Shown in pieces: positions 1 to 7,645 of a DNA stretch of 28,858 nucleotides (position 1 is the first letter of the stretch; every line of letters begins with the position of its first letter). The notes under the pieces are model-generated. The model did not search any database. It saw only the letters and a list, made by a program, of their open reading frames with translations, and had not been told where the DNA came from. This stretch comes from Nitrospira sp. UBA2083 (GTDB taxonomy: Bacteria > Nitrospirota > Nitrospiria > Nitrospirales > Nitrospiraceae). Location: positions 55,127-83,984 of the forward strand of contig DCZN01000110.1 of assembly GCA_002331625.1 (NCBI GenBank), read 5' to 3'. The translations under genes and the position numbers were made by a program.

Positions 1-632
1 GTACGGAGTGCCACTTGGCTTTTCATGGCCATCTTGCGTGCCAGTCCTTGGGCTTGGCGCAGGAGATCCTCGGCGGATACCACTTGTGATACTAAACCCA
101 GGTTCATGGCCTCACGGGCCGAGACGGGCTCGCCTGTCAGGATCAATTCCATGGCCTTGGATTGGCCGATCAACCGAGGAAGACGTTGAGTGCCACCGAA
201 TCCCGGCATGATGCCCAGGTTGATTTCTGGCAGACCGAGTCTGGCGCCTTCTACTGCAAGGCGGATGTGGCAACACATGGCCAATTCCAACCCCCCTCCC
301 AAACAGGCGCCGTTGATTGCTGCGATGACCGGTTTTTCAAAAGCCTCAATCTTGTTCAAGATCGTCTGCCCGTGACGGGCTACCGCTTCGCCCTCCGCTG
401 ATGAGGGAATAGAGGCCAGCACTCGGATATCCGCCCCCGCGACGAAAAACCGGCCAGCACCGGTGAGCACCACAATCTTCACGACGTCATCAGTCGCGAG
501 CGAGTCGAACGTGCTGTCCAGCTCTGCAAGCAGTTCGGGTGTGAGGGCATTGACCGGTGGATGATTAAGGGTTACGAGGGCAACGCCTTCTTCAATCTTG
601 CAGCTGTGCATGGGTACCGTCGTAGTTGCCAT
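1..632 (-). CDS. enoyl-CoA hydratase/isomerase (crotonase family), 3' end cut by window edge
   Basis: About 210 residues are visible and the C-terminus lies beyond the left edge. The frame is open from ATG at 632 (MATTTVPMHS) to base 1. A typical crotonase fold is seen: an oxyanion-hole segment AGADI near residue 67, GGGLELAMCCHIRLA at 112-126 and LGLPEINLGIMPGFGGTQRL from 132. Both catalytic glutamates of classical enoyl-CoA hydratase are present, as E116 and E136, so water addition to 2-enoyl-CoA is expected. It is the last visible gene of the minus-strand operon, 33 nt after the 3-hydroxyacyl-CoA dehydrogenase, which supports a hydration step just before that enzyme. It closely resembles the hydratase at 22190-22969. 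Chain-length preference cannot be read from the sequence. Confidence 0.93.
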   Translation of the reverse strand, partial: MATTTVPMHSCKIEEGVALVTLNHPPVNALTPELLAELDSTFDSLATDDVVKIVVLTGAGRFFVAGADIRVLASIPSSAEGEAVARHGQTILNKIEAFEKPVIAAINGACLGGGLELAMCCHIRLAVEGARLGLPEINLGIMPGFGGTQRLPRLIGQSKAMELILTGEPVSAREAMNLGLVSQVVSAEDLLRQAQGLARKMAMKSQVALR

Positions 633-665
633 AATGGGTCTCCTTCTTCGGCCGAACCGAGATGA

Positions 666-1889
666 TCAATATGTGAAGAACCCTCGCCCGGCCGTCTGCC
701 CTGTAAATCCAGCATCCACCATTCTGCGCAGCATCGGAGCCGGCCAGAAACGCGGTCCGAGCGTCTGAGCGAAGTCTTCAAGTTCGTGCAAGATCTGGTC
801 GATGCCGAGACGATCCGCGAAATGCAGCGGACCTTCTTTGTCCTTTGGATAACCGATGCCTGCTACCATCGCCAGGTCGATATCGCTTGCTGAGGCGACA
901 CCTTCGTGTAACGCTGTGGCGGCTTCGTTCGTCATCGCCAAGAGGAGTCGTGACCGGCTCCATCGCGTTGCACCGTGCTCGGGATCCGAGCCGAACTTTT
1001 GGAGGAGGTATTCCAGTCCCTGATCTTGGCCTCCTTCTTCTCCGCTGGCGTAGTCGTAGAAACCGTGGCCGGATTTGACTCCTGTACGGCCAGCCTTGAG
1101 CATGGCTTCAAGCAGGGGAGCCGGCGTCATGCGTGGCCCGTAGCTGCGGTACAGAATACGTGCAACTTCGAACGAGATGTCGAGACCCACCGTATCCAGA
1201 AGAGCAAGCGGGCCGATCGGCATGCCGAAAGACACCATCTCCTGATCGATCTCCTGCACCGTGGCAGCTCCTTCCTGTAAAGCACGAACAGCTTCGTTCA
1301 CATAGGCCATTAGGACACGATTGACTAAAAACCCTGCGCACTCCTTCACCATAATCGGCAATTTACCGATGCCTTCGGTAAAACTCACTGCATCGTCGAG
1401 CGTCTGAGGGGAGGTCGCGAGCCCCGGTATGACCTCCACGAGCCGCATCACATAGGCTGGGTTGAAGAAGTGGAGGCCGATCACTTTGTCCGGCCTCGTT
1501 GTGGCGGCGCCAAGCGCCGAGATGGACAATGCCGATGTGTTACTCGCCAGGATCGTGTCTCGCCGGCAGGTCCTGTCCAGCTCATGAAAGACCTGTGCCT
1601 TGAGTTTCTCATCCTCAGAAACTGCCTCAATCACCAGATCGACGTCCTTAAGGCCGTCCAGGCCGGACGAGATGGTCGCGAGCAACATCTTTTCCTCCAG
1701 TTGCTCCACACTCATTTTCCCCTTGTCCACCCGTGCCTGATAGATCGCTCGTACCGAATCGAGGCCCCGTTTTGCCAACCCGTCATTCATGTCGGCGAGT
1801 ACGACAGGCAGTCCGGCATAGCTCACCACTTCCGCGATCTGGGCTCCCATCGTCCCCGCACCAACAATTCCCACTTTATAGATGTACAT
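666..1889 (-). CDS. 3-hydroxyacyl-CoA dehydrogenase with duplicated C-terminal domain
   Basis: The 407-residue protein oxidises 3-hydroxyacyl-CoA to 3-ketoacyl-CoA with NAD. The N-terminal Rossmann domain has GAGTMG at 10-15. The catalytic pair is H140 (in GLHFFNPAYVMRLVE) and E152, and the substrate loop SNTSALS lies near 116-122. After it come two consecutive 3HCDH C-terminal domains, one starting at AGFLVNRV and a second starting near LLLAMTNEA, each ending in a GxGF(Y/F) motif. This resembles the dehydrogenase half of FadB/FadJ without the hydratase half, which here is a separate downstream gene. I chose ATG 1889 because AGGAGG lies 5 nt upstream; an in-frame ATG at 1913 would add eight residues with no good ribosome binding site. 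Confidence 0.93.
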   Translation of the reverse strand: MYIYKVGIVGAGTMGAQIAEVVSYAGLPVVLADMNDGLAKRGLDSVRAIYQARVDKGKMSVEQLEEKMLLATISSGLDGLKDVDLVIEAVSEDEKLKAQVFHELDRTCRRDTILASNTSALSISALGAATTRPDKVIGLHFFNPAYVMRLVEVIPGLATSPQTLDDAVSFTEGIGKLPIMVKECAGFLVNRVLMAYVNEAVRALQEGAATVQEIDQEMVSFGMPIGPLALLDTVGLDISFEVARILYRSYGPRMTPAPLLEAMLKAGRTGVKSGHGFYDYASGEEGGQDQGLEYLLQKFGSDPEHGATRWSRSRLLLAMTNEAATALHEGVASASDIDLAMVAGIGYPKDKEGPLHFADRLGIDQILHELEDFAQTLGPRFWPAPMLRRMVDAGFTGQTAGRGFFTY

Positions 1890-1957
1890 GTCTCGCCTCC
1901 TGCTTTTCGTCATTCGCCACCGTCATCAGGTGGTGAGTGACGACCGACAAGTGCGGT

Positions 1958-3148
1958 TTATACCTGTTCTAAGATCATCGCTGCTCCTTGTCCGCCCCCT
2001 ACACACATCGTCACCGCGCCCAGTGCCGCGCTTCGTCGGCGCATTTCAGCAAGCATGGTGATGATGAGCCGCGTGCCGGTCATCCCGACCGGATGGCCCA
2101 ACGCGATGGCGCCACCGTTCACATTGACGATCTCGCGCTTGAGGCCCAACTGCCGCTCAACGGCCAGGTACTGAGCGGCGAACGCTTCATTCACCTCGAT
2201 CAGATCAAGATCTCCCAACTGGATATCAGCTCGCTTAAGCGCTGCTGGTAGCGCCTGCACCGGTCCGAGGCCCATATGCGCCGGATCGACTCCCACAAAG
2301 GCATAACTTCGGATACGGCCAAGCGGCCGGAGGTTGAGGTCTCGCGCACGTTCAGCGGACATGACGAGTGCTGCTGCTGCCCCATCATTCAGCGGACAAC
2401 TGTTCCCTGCTGTGACGGTGCCTCCCTCCTTGAAGAGAGGTGGGTAGAGACCCAGTTGCGGTTCGGTGAGGGCGACATTCGGGCCTTCGTCTTGCGTGAC
2501 TACGAGCGGGGCGACCGCTCGGCCTCCAACTGATTTGGATACCGTAACGGGGTGGATCTCCTCTTTCAGCCGGCCCTCGCGAACCGCTTTGAACGCACGG
2601 TGATGACTCTCGACAGCAAACCGGTCCTGTTCTTCCCGAGAAATCCCCAGCTCCTCAGCCAAGGTTTCCGCCGTCCGTCCCATGAGCTGACCACAAACGG
2701 GGTCTGTCAATCCTTCCCATATACTGTCGATAAACTCAGCATGCCGAAGCTTCTTGCCCCATCGCATGTCCCGGGACAGAAACGGTGCGCGGCTCATGCT
2801 TTCGACGCCGCCCACGATCTGCACGTCCGCATCGTGGCTTTGAAGGTTCTGGAAGGCGTTCGCGAACGGCTGCAGTCCCGAAGAACAGTTGCGTTGCACG
2901 GTGTACGCCGGTGTCGTAATGGGGAGTCCAGCTTGGAGGGCAATAACGCGGGCGATGTTGAACGCGTCACTCGGCTGTCCGACACAACCGAAGATGACCT
3001 CCTCGATCAGCCTGGGATCAAGTCCGCTCCGTGTAATGACTTCGCGAACGACCAGCTCCCCGAGCTGTTGAGCCGGGATGTCCTTCAACGCGCCGCCGAA
3101 GTTGCCGATCGGTGTCCGCACACCGGACACGATGACGAGGTCTCTCAT
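1958..3148 (-). CDS. thiolase (acetyl-CoA acetyltransferase / 3-ketoacyl-CoA thiolase)
   Basis: This 396-residue thiolase has the family's usual length. The nucleophilic cysteine is C88 in RNCSSGLQ, the active-site histidine is H352 in [10 protein letters not shown], and the second cysteine is C382 in [10 protein letters not shown]. It carries out CoA-dependent cleavage of 3-ketoacyl-CoA, or the reverse condensation, as the last step of the beta-oxidation set in this operon. ATG 3148 is preferred over the in-frame ATG at 3160 because GGAGG lies just upstream of it, within the codons of the longer form. It starts 21 nt after the acyl-CoA ligase stop. The gap to the next gene (1890-1957) holds a small GCCACC/GGTGGT hairpin around 1916-1934. 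Confidence 0.94.
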   Translation of the reverse strand: MRDLVIVSGVRTPIGNFGGALKDIPAQQLGELVVREVITRSGLDPRLIEEVIFGCVGQPSDAFNIARVIALQAGLPITTPAYTVQRNCSSGLQPFANAFQNLQSHDADVQIVGGVESMSRAPFLSRDMRWGKKLRHAEFIDSIWEGLTDPVCGQLMGRTAETLAEELGISREEQDRFAVESHHRAFKAVREGRLKEEIHPVTVSKSVGGRAVAPLVVTQDEGPNVALTEPQLGLYPPLFKEGGTVTAGNSCPLNDGAAAALVMSAERARDLNLRPLGRIRSYAFVGVDPAHMGLGPVQALPAALKRADIQLGDLDLIEVNEAFAAQYLAVERQLGLKREIVNVNGGAIALGHPVGMTGTRLIITMLAEMRRRSAALGAVTMCVGGGQGAAMILEQV

Positions 3149-3169
3149 AAGGCCCTCCATCCGGACAGA

Positions 3170-4888
3170 TCACACAGCCTGCCGTGTAAGCTGTTCCTGA
3201 GCACTCGCCTGAGCCGCCTCGTCGCGCATCGTCCGGCGCAGCACCTTGCCGATGACTGTTCGCGGCAGCTCCTGACGAAATTCCACCTTCGACGGAATCT
3301 TGTATCGCGCGAGCAATCCGGCGCAGTGGGTGATCAATGCCTGCTCGGTGACATGCAATTCCGGCTTCATCACAACGTAGGCTTTGATGGTCTCGCCGTA
3401 GTCGTGGTCCGCCACTCCAACCACGGCCGCTTCGGACACCGCCGGGTGTTGACGCAAGACCTCTTCGATCTCACGCGGGTACACTGTTTCTCCACGTGAC
3501 TTGATGATGTCCTTCTTGCGGTCGACAAAGTAGAAGTATCCGCGATCGTCACGGCGGACGAGGTCGCCGGTATACAACCACCCATCGCGCAGCACCGCGC
3601 GCGTTTCATCTTCCTTGTTCCAGTATCCCAGCATGATTTGAGGTCCTCGTACGATCAGTTCGCCTGTTTCTCCTTCCGGCACTTCCCCTAGTCCGGCATC
3701 CGGGTCCACTACTCGCGCCTCAGTGTCGGGGAATGGAAGGCCCATCGAACTTGGTGGGTGTTCCCCTAGGAGGGGATTACAGTGGGTCGTGGGACCGGCT
3801 TCGGTCAGGCCATAGCCTTCTGAAATCCTTGCTCCGGTAAGGTCTTCGAACTGCTTCTGCACATCTGCAGGAAGGGGGCTCGCGCCACTCAAACACACAC
3901 GCAGCGAGCGTAAGTCATAGCGGTTGGCGTCCGGATGCTCGACGATCATCGAATACATCATCGGCACACCCGAGAACATGGTAATCCGATGGGTATGGAT
4001 GGCCTTGATAACCTCATCCGCATGGAATCGCGGGAGGAGGATTATTGGACAGCCTGTCGCGATGGCGAGGTTCTGACAGGTGGCCAGACCGTAGCAGTGG
4101 AAAAATGGAATCGCACCCAGAAAGATTTCCTGCCCCTCACGAAAATCCGGGGACCAGTATCGGCCCTGCAGTGTGTTGACGACCACATTACGGTGCGTCA
4201 GCATCACGCCCTTTGGTGTTCCCGTCGTCCCTCCGGTGTATTGCAGTTGTGCAAGGTCGGTCGGTCGCACGTGAGGCAGATCGGCGGAATGATCCGCACT
4301 GTTTATCGTTGAGTCGGTGTGCAGGAGATCGAGGAAATCATACACGCGCGGGGCTTTCTCGATGGAAACCCAACGTTTGGCGAACCGAGCTTTGATGGGA
4401 TAGAGGAGTTTCTTGAAGAAAGGAAGATAGTCCTGAACGCCGGTGACGATAATCCGCTTGGGGAGCGTCGTGGTCTCCTTCACAGCCCGAACGCGAGAAT
4501 AGAGTAGGTCAAGGACCACCATCGTCTCCGTCCCTGCATCGGTCAGCTGCGTCTGAATTTCTCGTTCGACGTAGAGTGGATTGGTCGGTACAACGACGGC
4601 ACCGGCTTTTAGAATTCCATAATAGGCGATAACCGCCTGCGGAATATTTGGAAGCATGACAGCGACCCGATCACCTTGATTAACACCGAGCTGGCGCAGT
4701 CCAAGCGCAAATCGCGTCGTGAGATGGTCGAGTTCTTTATACGAGATGCATGTGCCATAGAACAGGAGTGCAGGGGAGTCCACGAAACGGTCCGCTGAGT
4801 GTCGCAGAAGATCTGGCACCGTCCATTCCGGATAGGTGATGCTTGAGGGCACCCCGGAATCATATCGACTGATCCAAGTCTTCTGCAT
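3170..4888 (-). CDS. AMP-forming fatty acyl-CoA synthetase (FadD-like)
   Basis: The 572-residue enzyme belongs to the ANL superfamily and activates a carboxylic acid to its CoA thioester through an acyl-adenylate. The P-loop-like motif YTGGTTGTPKGV, the A5 motif GYGLTEAGPTTH, the hinge region YFVDRKKDIIKSRGE and the C-terminal catalytic lysine motif PRTVIGKVLRR are all present and in order. Length and motifs fit medium- or long-chain acid ligases. The start has AGGAGG 5 nt upstream. The gene lies between the diiron oxidase and the thiolase, so it probably feeds this beta-oxidation operon with an activated acid. The exact substrate is not deducible, and an aryl acid cannot be excluded. Confidence 0.92.
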   Translation of the reverse strand: MQKTWISRYDSGVPSSITYPEWTVPDLLRHSADRFVDSPALLFYGTCISYKELDHLTTRFALGLRQLGVNQGDRVAVMLPNIPQAVIAYYGILKAGAVVVPTNPLYVEREIQTQLTDAGTETMVVLDLLYSRVRAVKETTTLPKRIIVTGVQDYLPFFKKLLYPIKARFAKRWVSIEKAPRVYDFLDLLHTDSTINSADHSADLPHVRPTDLAQLQYTGGTTGTPKGVMLTHRNVVVNTLQGRYWSPDFREGQEIFLGAIPFFHCYGLATCQNLAIATGCPIILLPRFHADEVIKAIHTHRITMFSGVPMMYSMIVEHPDANRYDLRSLRVCLSGASPLPADVQKQFEDLTGARISEGYGLTEAGPTTHCNPLLGEHPPSSMGLPFPDTEARVVDPDAGLGEVPEGETGELIVRGPQIMLGYWNKEDETRAVLRDGWLYTGDLVRRDDRGYFYFVDRKKDIIKSRGETVYPREIEEVLRQHPAVSEAAVVGVADHDYGETIKAYVVMKPELHVTEQALITHCAGLLARYKIPSKVEFRQELPRTVIGKVLRRTMRDEAAQASAQEQLTRQAV

Positions 4889-4932
4889 GGACCCTCCTAC
4901 CCACTATCTCGCCAGGCATATCACTCTGGGCG

Positions 4933-5670
4933 CTAATTCGCACACCGCTGAGCTAAGCCAGTCCACGTGGTATCAGGGCGCCCTTTCCGTTGCTCCAAAC
5001 CTGCCCAGAATCCTTCCAGATAGCCGAGCACTGCGTTGACGCCGGAACGAAAATCATCCTTGTCCTGTTTGGCCATCCTGGCCTCATCCGTTCCTTGGAC
5101 AGCCGCGACCGCCTGTTCCATAGCTTCCTCGTGAGTGACCTCAAGTTGCCGGTGAAACGTGAAATAGGCGAGGTCCATCTGGGGGAATCGTGTGAGCTTC
5201 AGGTGGGTGAGACCCGGAATCAAATGATCCCACATTGTGATGGCCATGTTCTCGAGTCCAAAAGATGCTCCCAACGCCTTGGCGTGATTGCCGTCGCGGT
5301 AGAGTTGTTCCATCCCTTCTATATAGGCGAGGGTCGAAGGGAGCATCGGTCGAGTCATGGCTTCATGGATGTCGATGCCTATGGATCGTAAAAAGTTTCG
5401 ATAGAGAAGTTCGTGTCGATGGCGGGTTTGTCCGTCGCCCAACTCTGAGTACAGAACCTTGGTTAGCTCGTCGGCCACCCGCTCGTCTTCAGTATTGACA
5501 AGCTGAGACACCAGGATTCGTGGGAAAAAACGGGAAAAATTATAGAACTCGAACGCGAACTCCTTGAGGTCCGAGTCGGTGAGCTCTCCTCCTCTGAAGC
5601 GAGCTAAGTACGAGTTGTTGATGGCACCATGCTCGAGCACCAGTCGTCTCATGTCTTGGTGAAACGTCAT
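4933..5670 (-). CDS. haem-oxygenase-like diiron protein (CADD/UndA/TenA-fold superfamily)
   Basis: This 245-residue, all-helical protein is the first gene of the minus-strand operon. ATG 5670 has GGAGGT close upstream and is preferred over the longer form from 5706. A likely six-ligand metal set is visible: E76, H84 or H86, E140 (in FGLEN), H173, E177 and H180, the last three as HxxxExxH. The spacing matches the diiron ligands known for Chlamydia CADD (E81, H88, E142, H174, D178, H181). Members of this superfamily do O2-dependent chemistry, including p-aminobenzoate formation (CADD) and fatty-acid decarboxylation (UndA). TenA- and PqqC-like proteins share the fold but not this metal set. The neighbouring acyl ligase hints at an acid substrate, but the function here is not known. 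Confidence 0.8.
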   Translation of the reverse strand: MTFHQDMRRLVLEHGAINNSYLARFRGGELTDSDLKEFAFEFYNFSRFFPRILVSQLVNTEDERVADELTKVLYSELGDGQTRHRHELLYRNFLRSIGIDIHEAMTRPMLPSTLAYIEGMEQLYRDGNHAKALGASFGLENMAITMWDHLIPGLTHLKLTRFPQMDLAYFTFHRQLEVTHEEAMEQAVAAVQGTDEARMAKQDKDDFRSGVNAVLGYLEGFWAGLEQRKGRPDTTWTGLAQRCAN

Positions 5671-5714
5671 GGGTACCTCCGGATTTCCTCGCGGTGGAGA
5701 TTTCATGCAATCAT

Positions 5715-5735
5715 ATGATATACATTTTATATCAT
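5715..5735. promoter_or_regulatory. perfect 8+8 bp palindrome, candidate operator
   Basis: ATGATATA (5715-5722), a 5-nt spacer, then TATATCAT (5728-5735): a perfect inverted repeat of 21 bp overall. It covers the -10 element and most of the spacer of the minus-strand promoter, the usual position for a repressor site. A TetR, GntR or FadR-type dimer would suit the geometry, but the protein is unknown. Confidence 0.55.
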
Positions 5736-5743
5736 CATGGCAA
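5715..5743 (-). promoter_or_regulatory. sigma70-like promoter of the minus-strand operon
   Basis: Read on the minus strand there is TTGCCA (-35, plus coordinates 5738-5743), a 17-nt spacer, then TATCAT (-10, 5715-5720). This is close to consensus with optimal spacing and lies about 45 bp upstream of the ATG of the diiron-protein gene. It is inferred by eye from consensus, not mapped. Confidence 0.5.
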
Positions 5744-5815
5744 TAGATGGAATGTCGATAATATGCTCATAGAATATGGAAATAATGTCACGGTTAATAA
5801 ATATTTCCCTGCGCA

Positions 5816-5836
5816 TGGTCTTGTATTGGTCTTGTA
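5816..5836 (+). repeat. direct repeat TGGTCTTGTA, 11-bp period, upstream of the plus-strand operon
   Basis: TGGTCTTGTA occurs at 5816-5825 and again at 5827-5836, so the two copies sit one DNA turn apart on the same face. They lie about 80 bp before the first plus-strand start codon. This may be an activator site. A weak promoter could overlap it (TTGTAT at 5821-5826, 17 nt, TAGTAT at 5844-5849). Confidence 0.4.
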
Positions 5837-5917
5837 ATAATAGTAGTATTAAATCATAGAATAATAAAAACAATTCATAGGGAGTCTCCTGTGAAGGATA
5901 GGCAACGTGGAGGCACC

Positions 5918-6511
5918 ATGAAACAGACCACCGGTTTTGATCACGTCACCCTCTGTGTTGACAATCTTGAAGCTGCAGAATTCCTCTTCGCCAAGATCTT
6001 GGGCTTTGAAGTGATCTGGTCGGCGAAAGATGTGGGAAGCAGCACCTCATCGATGGATACTGTCGTCGTACAACGTGGAACCGCCAAGATCGCTCTCATG
6101 CAGGGTCGAGACAAGGCGGGAAAGTCCCAGATCAACGAATTCATAGAAAAGTACGGACAAGGCGTGCAGCACGTTGCACTCGAAGTCGACGATATCGACG
6201 CGGTGTGTCGAGAGTGGGAGGCTCATGGCGTGAAATTCAGCGGATCAGTGAAAGAAGGGAGGGACGGATTTGGGCCACTCAAGCAACGCTTCACCTATCC
6301 TCTTTTCACGAATACCGGACTTTTCATCGAGCTGACTCAACGGCAGCATGGAGAAGAAGCTGCGAGGACGTTTGTCCGAAGCACGGTGGAGTCACTGTAC
6401 AAGGATATCGAGCGAGACCAAAAGTCGGGGATCGAGCGGACCATCATCGATTACGATGATTCCGCCATGCCCAGACAAAAACAAAAGAGGTCCATAAAAA
6501 AGGTGTCGTAG
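5918..6511 (+). CDS. compact 4-hydroxyphenylpyruvate-dioxygenase-like VOC protein
   Basis: The 197-residue protein forms one vicinal-oxygen-chelate module that resembles the catalytic C-terminal half of 4-hydroxyphenylpyruvate dioxygenase (HPPD), not the usual 350-360-residue enzyme. HPPD-like strings are SQINEFIEKYGQGVQHVALE and the tail TGLFIELTQR. The likely iron ligands are H9, H85 and E138. ATG 5918 is chosen because GGAGG lies 5 nt upstream; an in-frame GTG at 5891 also has a GGAG and would add nine residues. The next two genes are homogentisate dioxygenase and a fumarylacetoacetase-like hydrolase, which supports homogentisate formation from 4-hydroxyphenylpyruvate as its role. The small size leaves room for another keto-acid or aromatic substrate. 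Confidence 0.78.
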   Translation: MKQTTGFDHVTLCVDNLEAAEFLFAKILGFEVIWSAKDVGSSTSSMDTVVVQRGTAKIALMQGRDKAGKSQINEFIEKYGQGVQHVALEVDDIDAVCREWEAHGVKFSGSVKEGRDGFGPLKQRFTYPLFTNTGLFIELTQRQHGEEAARTFVRSTVESLYKDIERDQKSGIERTIIDYDDSAMPRQKQKRSIKKVS

Positions 6512-6538
6512 GCCCGCGATCGTTCCGAGGAGCGAGCC

Positions 6539-7645
6539 ATGTATCTCACAAGGAGAGGAAAAGTTCCCAACCAAGCCCATGTCGGAATTCCCGAAGGGCT
6601 GCATGAAGAAGAACATGGACGAAACGGCTTTGCAGGGGCGGTGTCTCATCTTTACCGTACGCATCCTCCAACAGCATGGATCAATATCGAAGGAAGGCTG
6701 AAGCCGAGGGCCTTTGCCTGCACGCAGATTTCTGAGGGCGCATTGTCGGCGGCAACGCAATCGGTGCCGATGCTGCAAAGCCACGATGTAAGCCTCCACA
6801 TTTCCTGCCGACGAGAGACAATGCCCTATTTCGTGCGTAATGCGGATGGAGATGAAGTCCATTTCGTGCATCGGGGCAGAGGCAAGTTTGAGACCGATTA
6901 TGGCGTTCTTTCCTATGAGCCTGGCGATTACGTGGTGATCCCCAAAGGGACGACCTATCGAATTCACGTCGATGAAGGACCTTCTTTTGTTCTCACTATC
7001 GAGACGCCCGTTCCGATGGTGGTCCCGGAACGAGGAGCTTTGGGACAGCATGCGCTGTTCGATAAGGGCGTGTTGCTTGTCCCTGAGCTAGAGACCTTGG
7101 AACCGGTGGAAACCGGATTCCAGACATGGGGAGTCCACATCAAGCGGCAAAGTGAGTGGACGCGAGTGGTCTATCCCTTCTATCCCATGGATGTCGTCGG
7201 TTGGAAAGGTGATCTCTGGGTGGCAAAGTTGAACGTGCGTGATTTCCGTCCCGTCACAAGCCCTCGTTACCACTTACCGCCGAGTGTCCATCAGACGTTC
7301 CAAGCCGGCGGATGCCTCATTTCCACGTTTACCCCGAGGCCGTTGGAAAGCGACCCGGAAGCCTTGCGCGTTCCCTTTTACCATCGAAATACCGACTACG
7401 ATGAAGTGCTGTTCTATCACGATGGTGAGTTCTTCAGCCGGGCAGGGATTCAAGCGGGGATGCTCACTTTACATCCGCAGGGAATCCATCATGGCCCACA
7501 ACCACAGGCAGTCCAAGCCAGCAAGGCAAAGACACACACCAGCGAAATCGCGGTCATGATCGAGTCCAAGGCGCCTTTCACGGTCCAACCGGAGATGGAG
7601 CAAGTAGAGGTCAAGGATTACGCGCTGAGTTGGAGTAGACGATGA
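6539..7645 (+). CDS. hmgA: homogentisate 1,2-dioxygenase (short cupin form)
   Basis: This 368-residue cupin opens the homogentisate ring to maleylacetoacetate using Fe(II) and O2. The metal site is recognisable as H282 and E289 in YHRNTDYDEV and H318 in GIHHGP; the 36-residue distance from H282 to H318 equals that between H335 and H371 of human HGD. It is shorter than the 430-445-residue classical enzyme, as is common in one bacterial branch of the family. The start has a GGAG about 8 nt upstream, and the stop overlaps the next start by 4 nt (ATGA), showing translational coupling with the fumarylacetoacetase gene. It lies 27 nt after the HPPD-like gene. Confidence 0.88.
   Translation: MYLTRRGKVPNQAHVGIPEGLHEEEHGRNGFAGAVSHLYRTHPPTAWINIEGRLKPRAFACTQISEGALSAATQSVPMLQSHDVSLHISCRRETMPYFVRNADGDEVHFVHRGRGKFETDYGVLSYEPGDYVVIPKGTTYRIHVDEGPSFVLTIETPVPMVVPERGALGQHALFDKGVLLVPELETLEPVETGFQTWGVHIKRQSEWTRVVYPFYPMDVVGWKGDLWVAKLNVRDFRPVTSPRYHLPPSVHQTFQAGGCLISTFTPRPLESDPEALRVPFYHRNTDYDEVLFYHDGEFFSRAGIQAGMLTLHPQGIHHGPQPQAVQASKAKTHTSEIAVMIESKAPFTVQPEMEQVEVKDYALSWSRR

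Larger units (their letters stand above)
5671..5917. promoter_or_regulatory. divergent control region between the two operons
   Basis: This 247-bp, AT-rich gap separates the leftward diiron-protein operon from the rightward homogentisate/branched-chain operon, and both must be transcribed from here. Besides the promoter, palindrome and direct repeat listed separately, it holds an inverted repeat GGAAATA (5778-5784) / TATTTCC (5802-5808), a possible second regulator site. No regulator gene is encoded next to it, so the repressor or activator would be encoded elsewhere. Confidence 0.7.

Noticed and set aside
2552..3499. 315-codon plus-strand frame across the thiolase and ligase genes
   Set aside because: It overlaps two certain genes on the other strand and its protein is low in recognisable structure, rich in His/Arg/Cys as antisense frames usually are.
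6392..7051. 219-codon minus-strand frame opposite the VOC and homogentisate dioxygenase genes
   Set aside because: Antisense shadow; both sense genes have conserved metal ligands and good starts.
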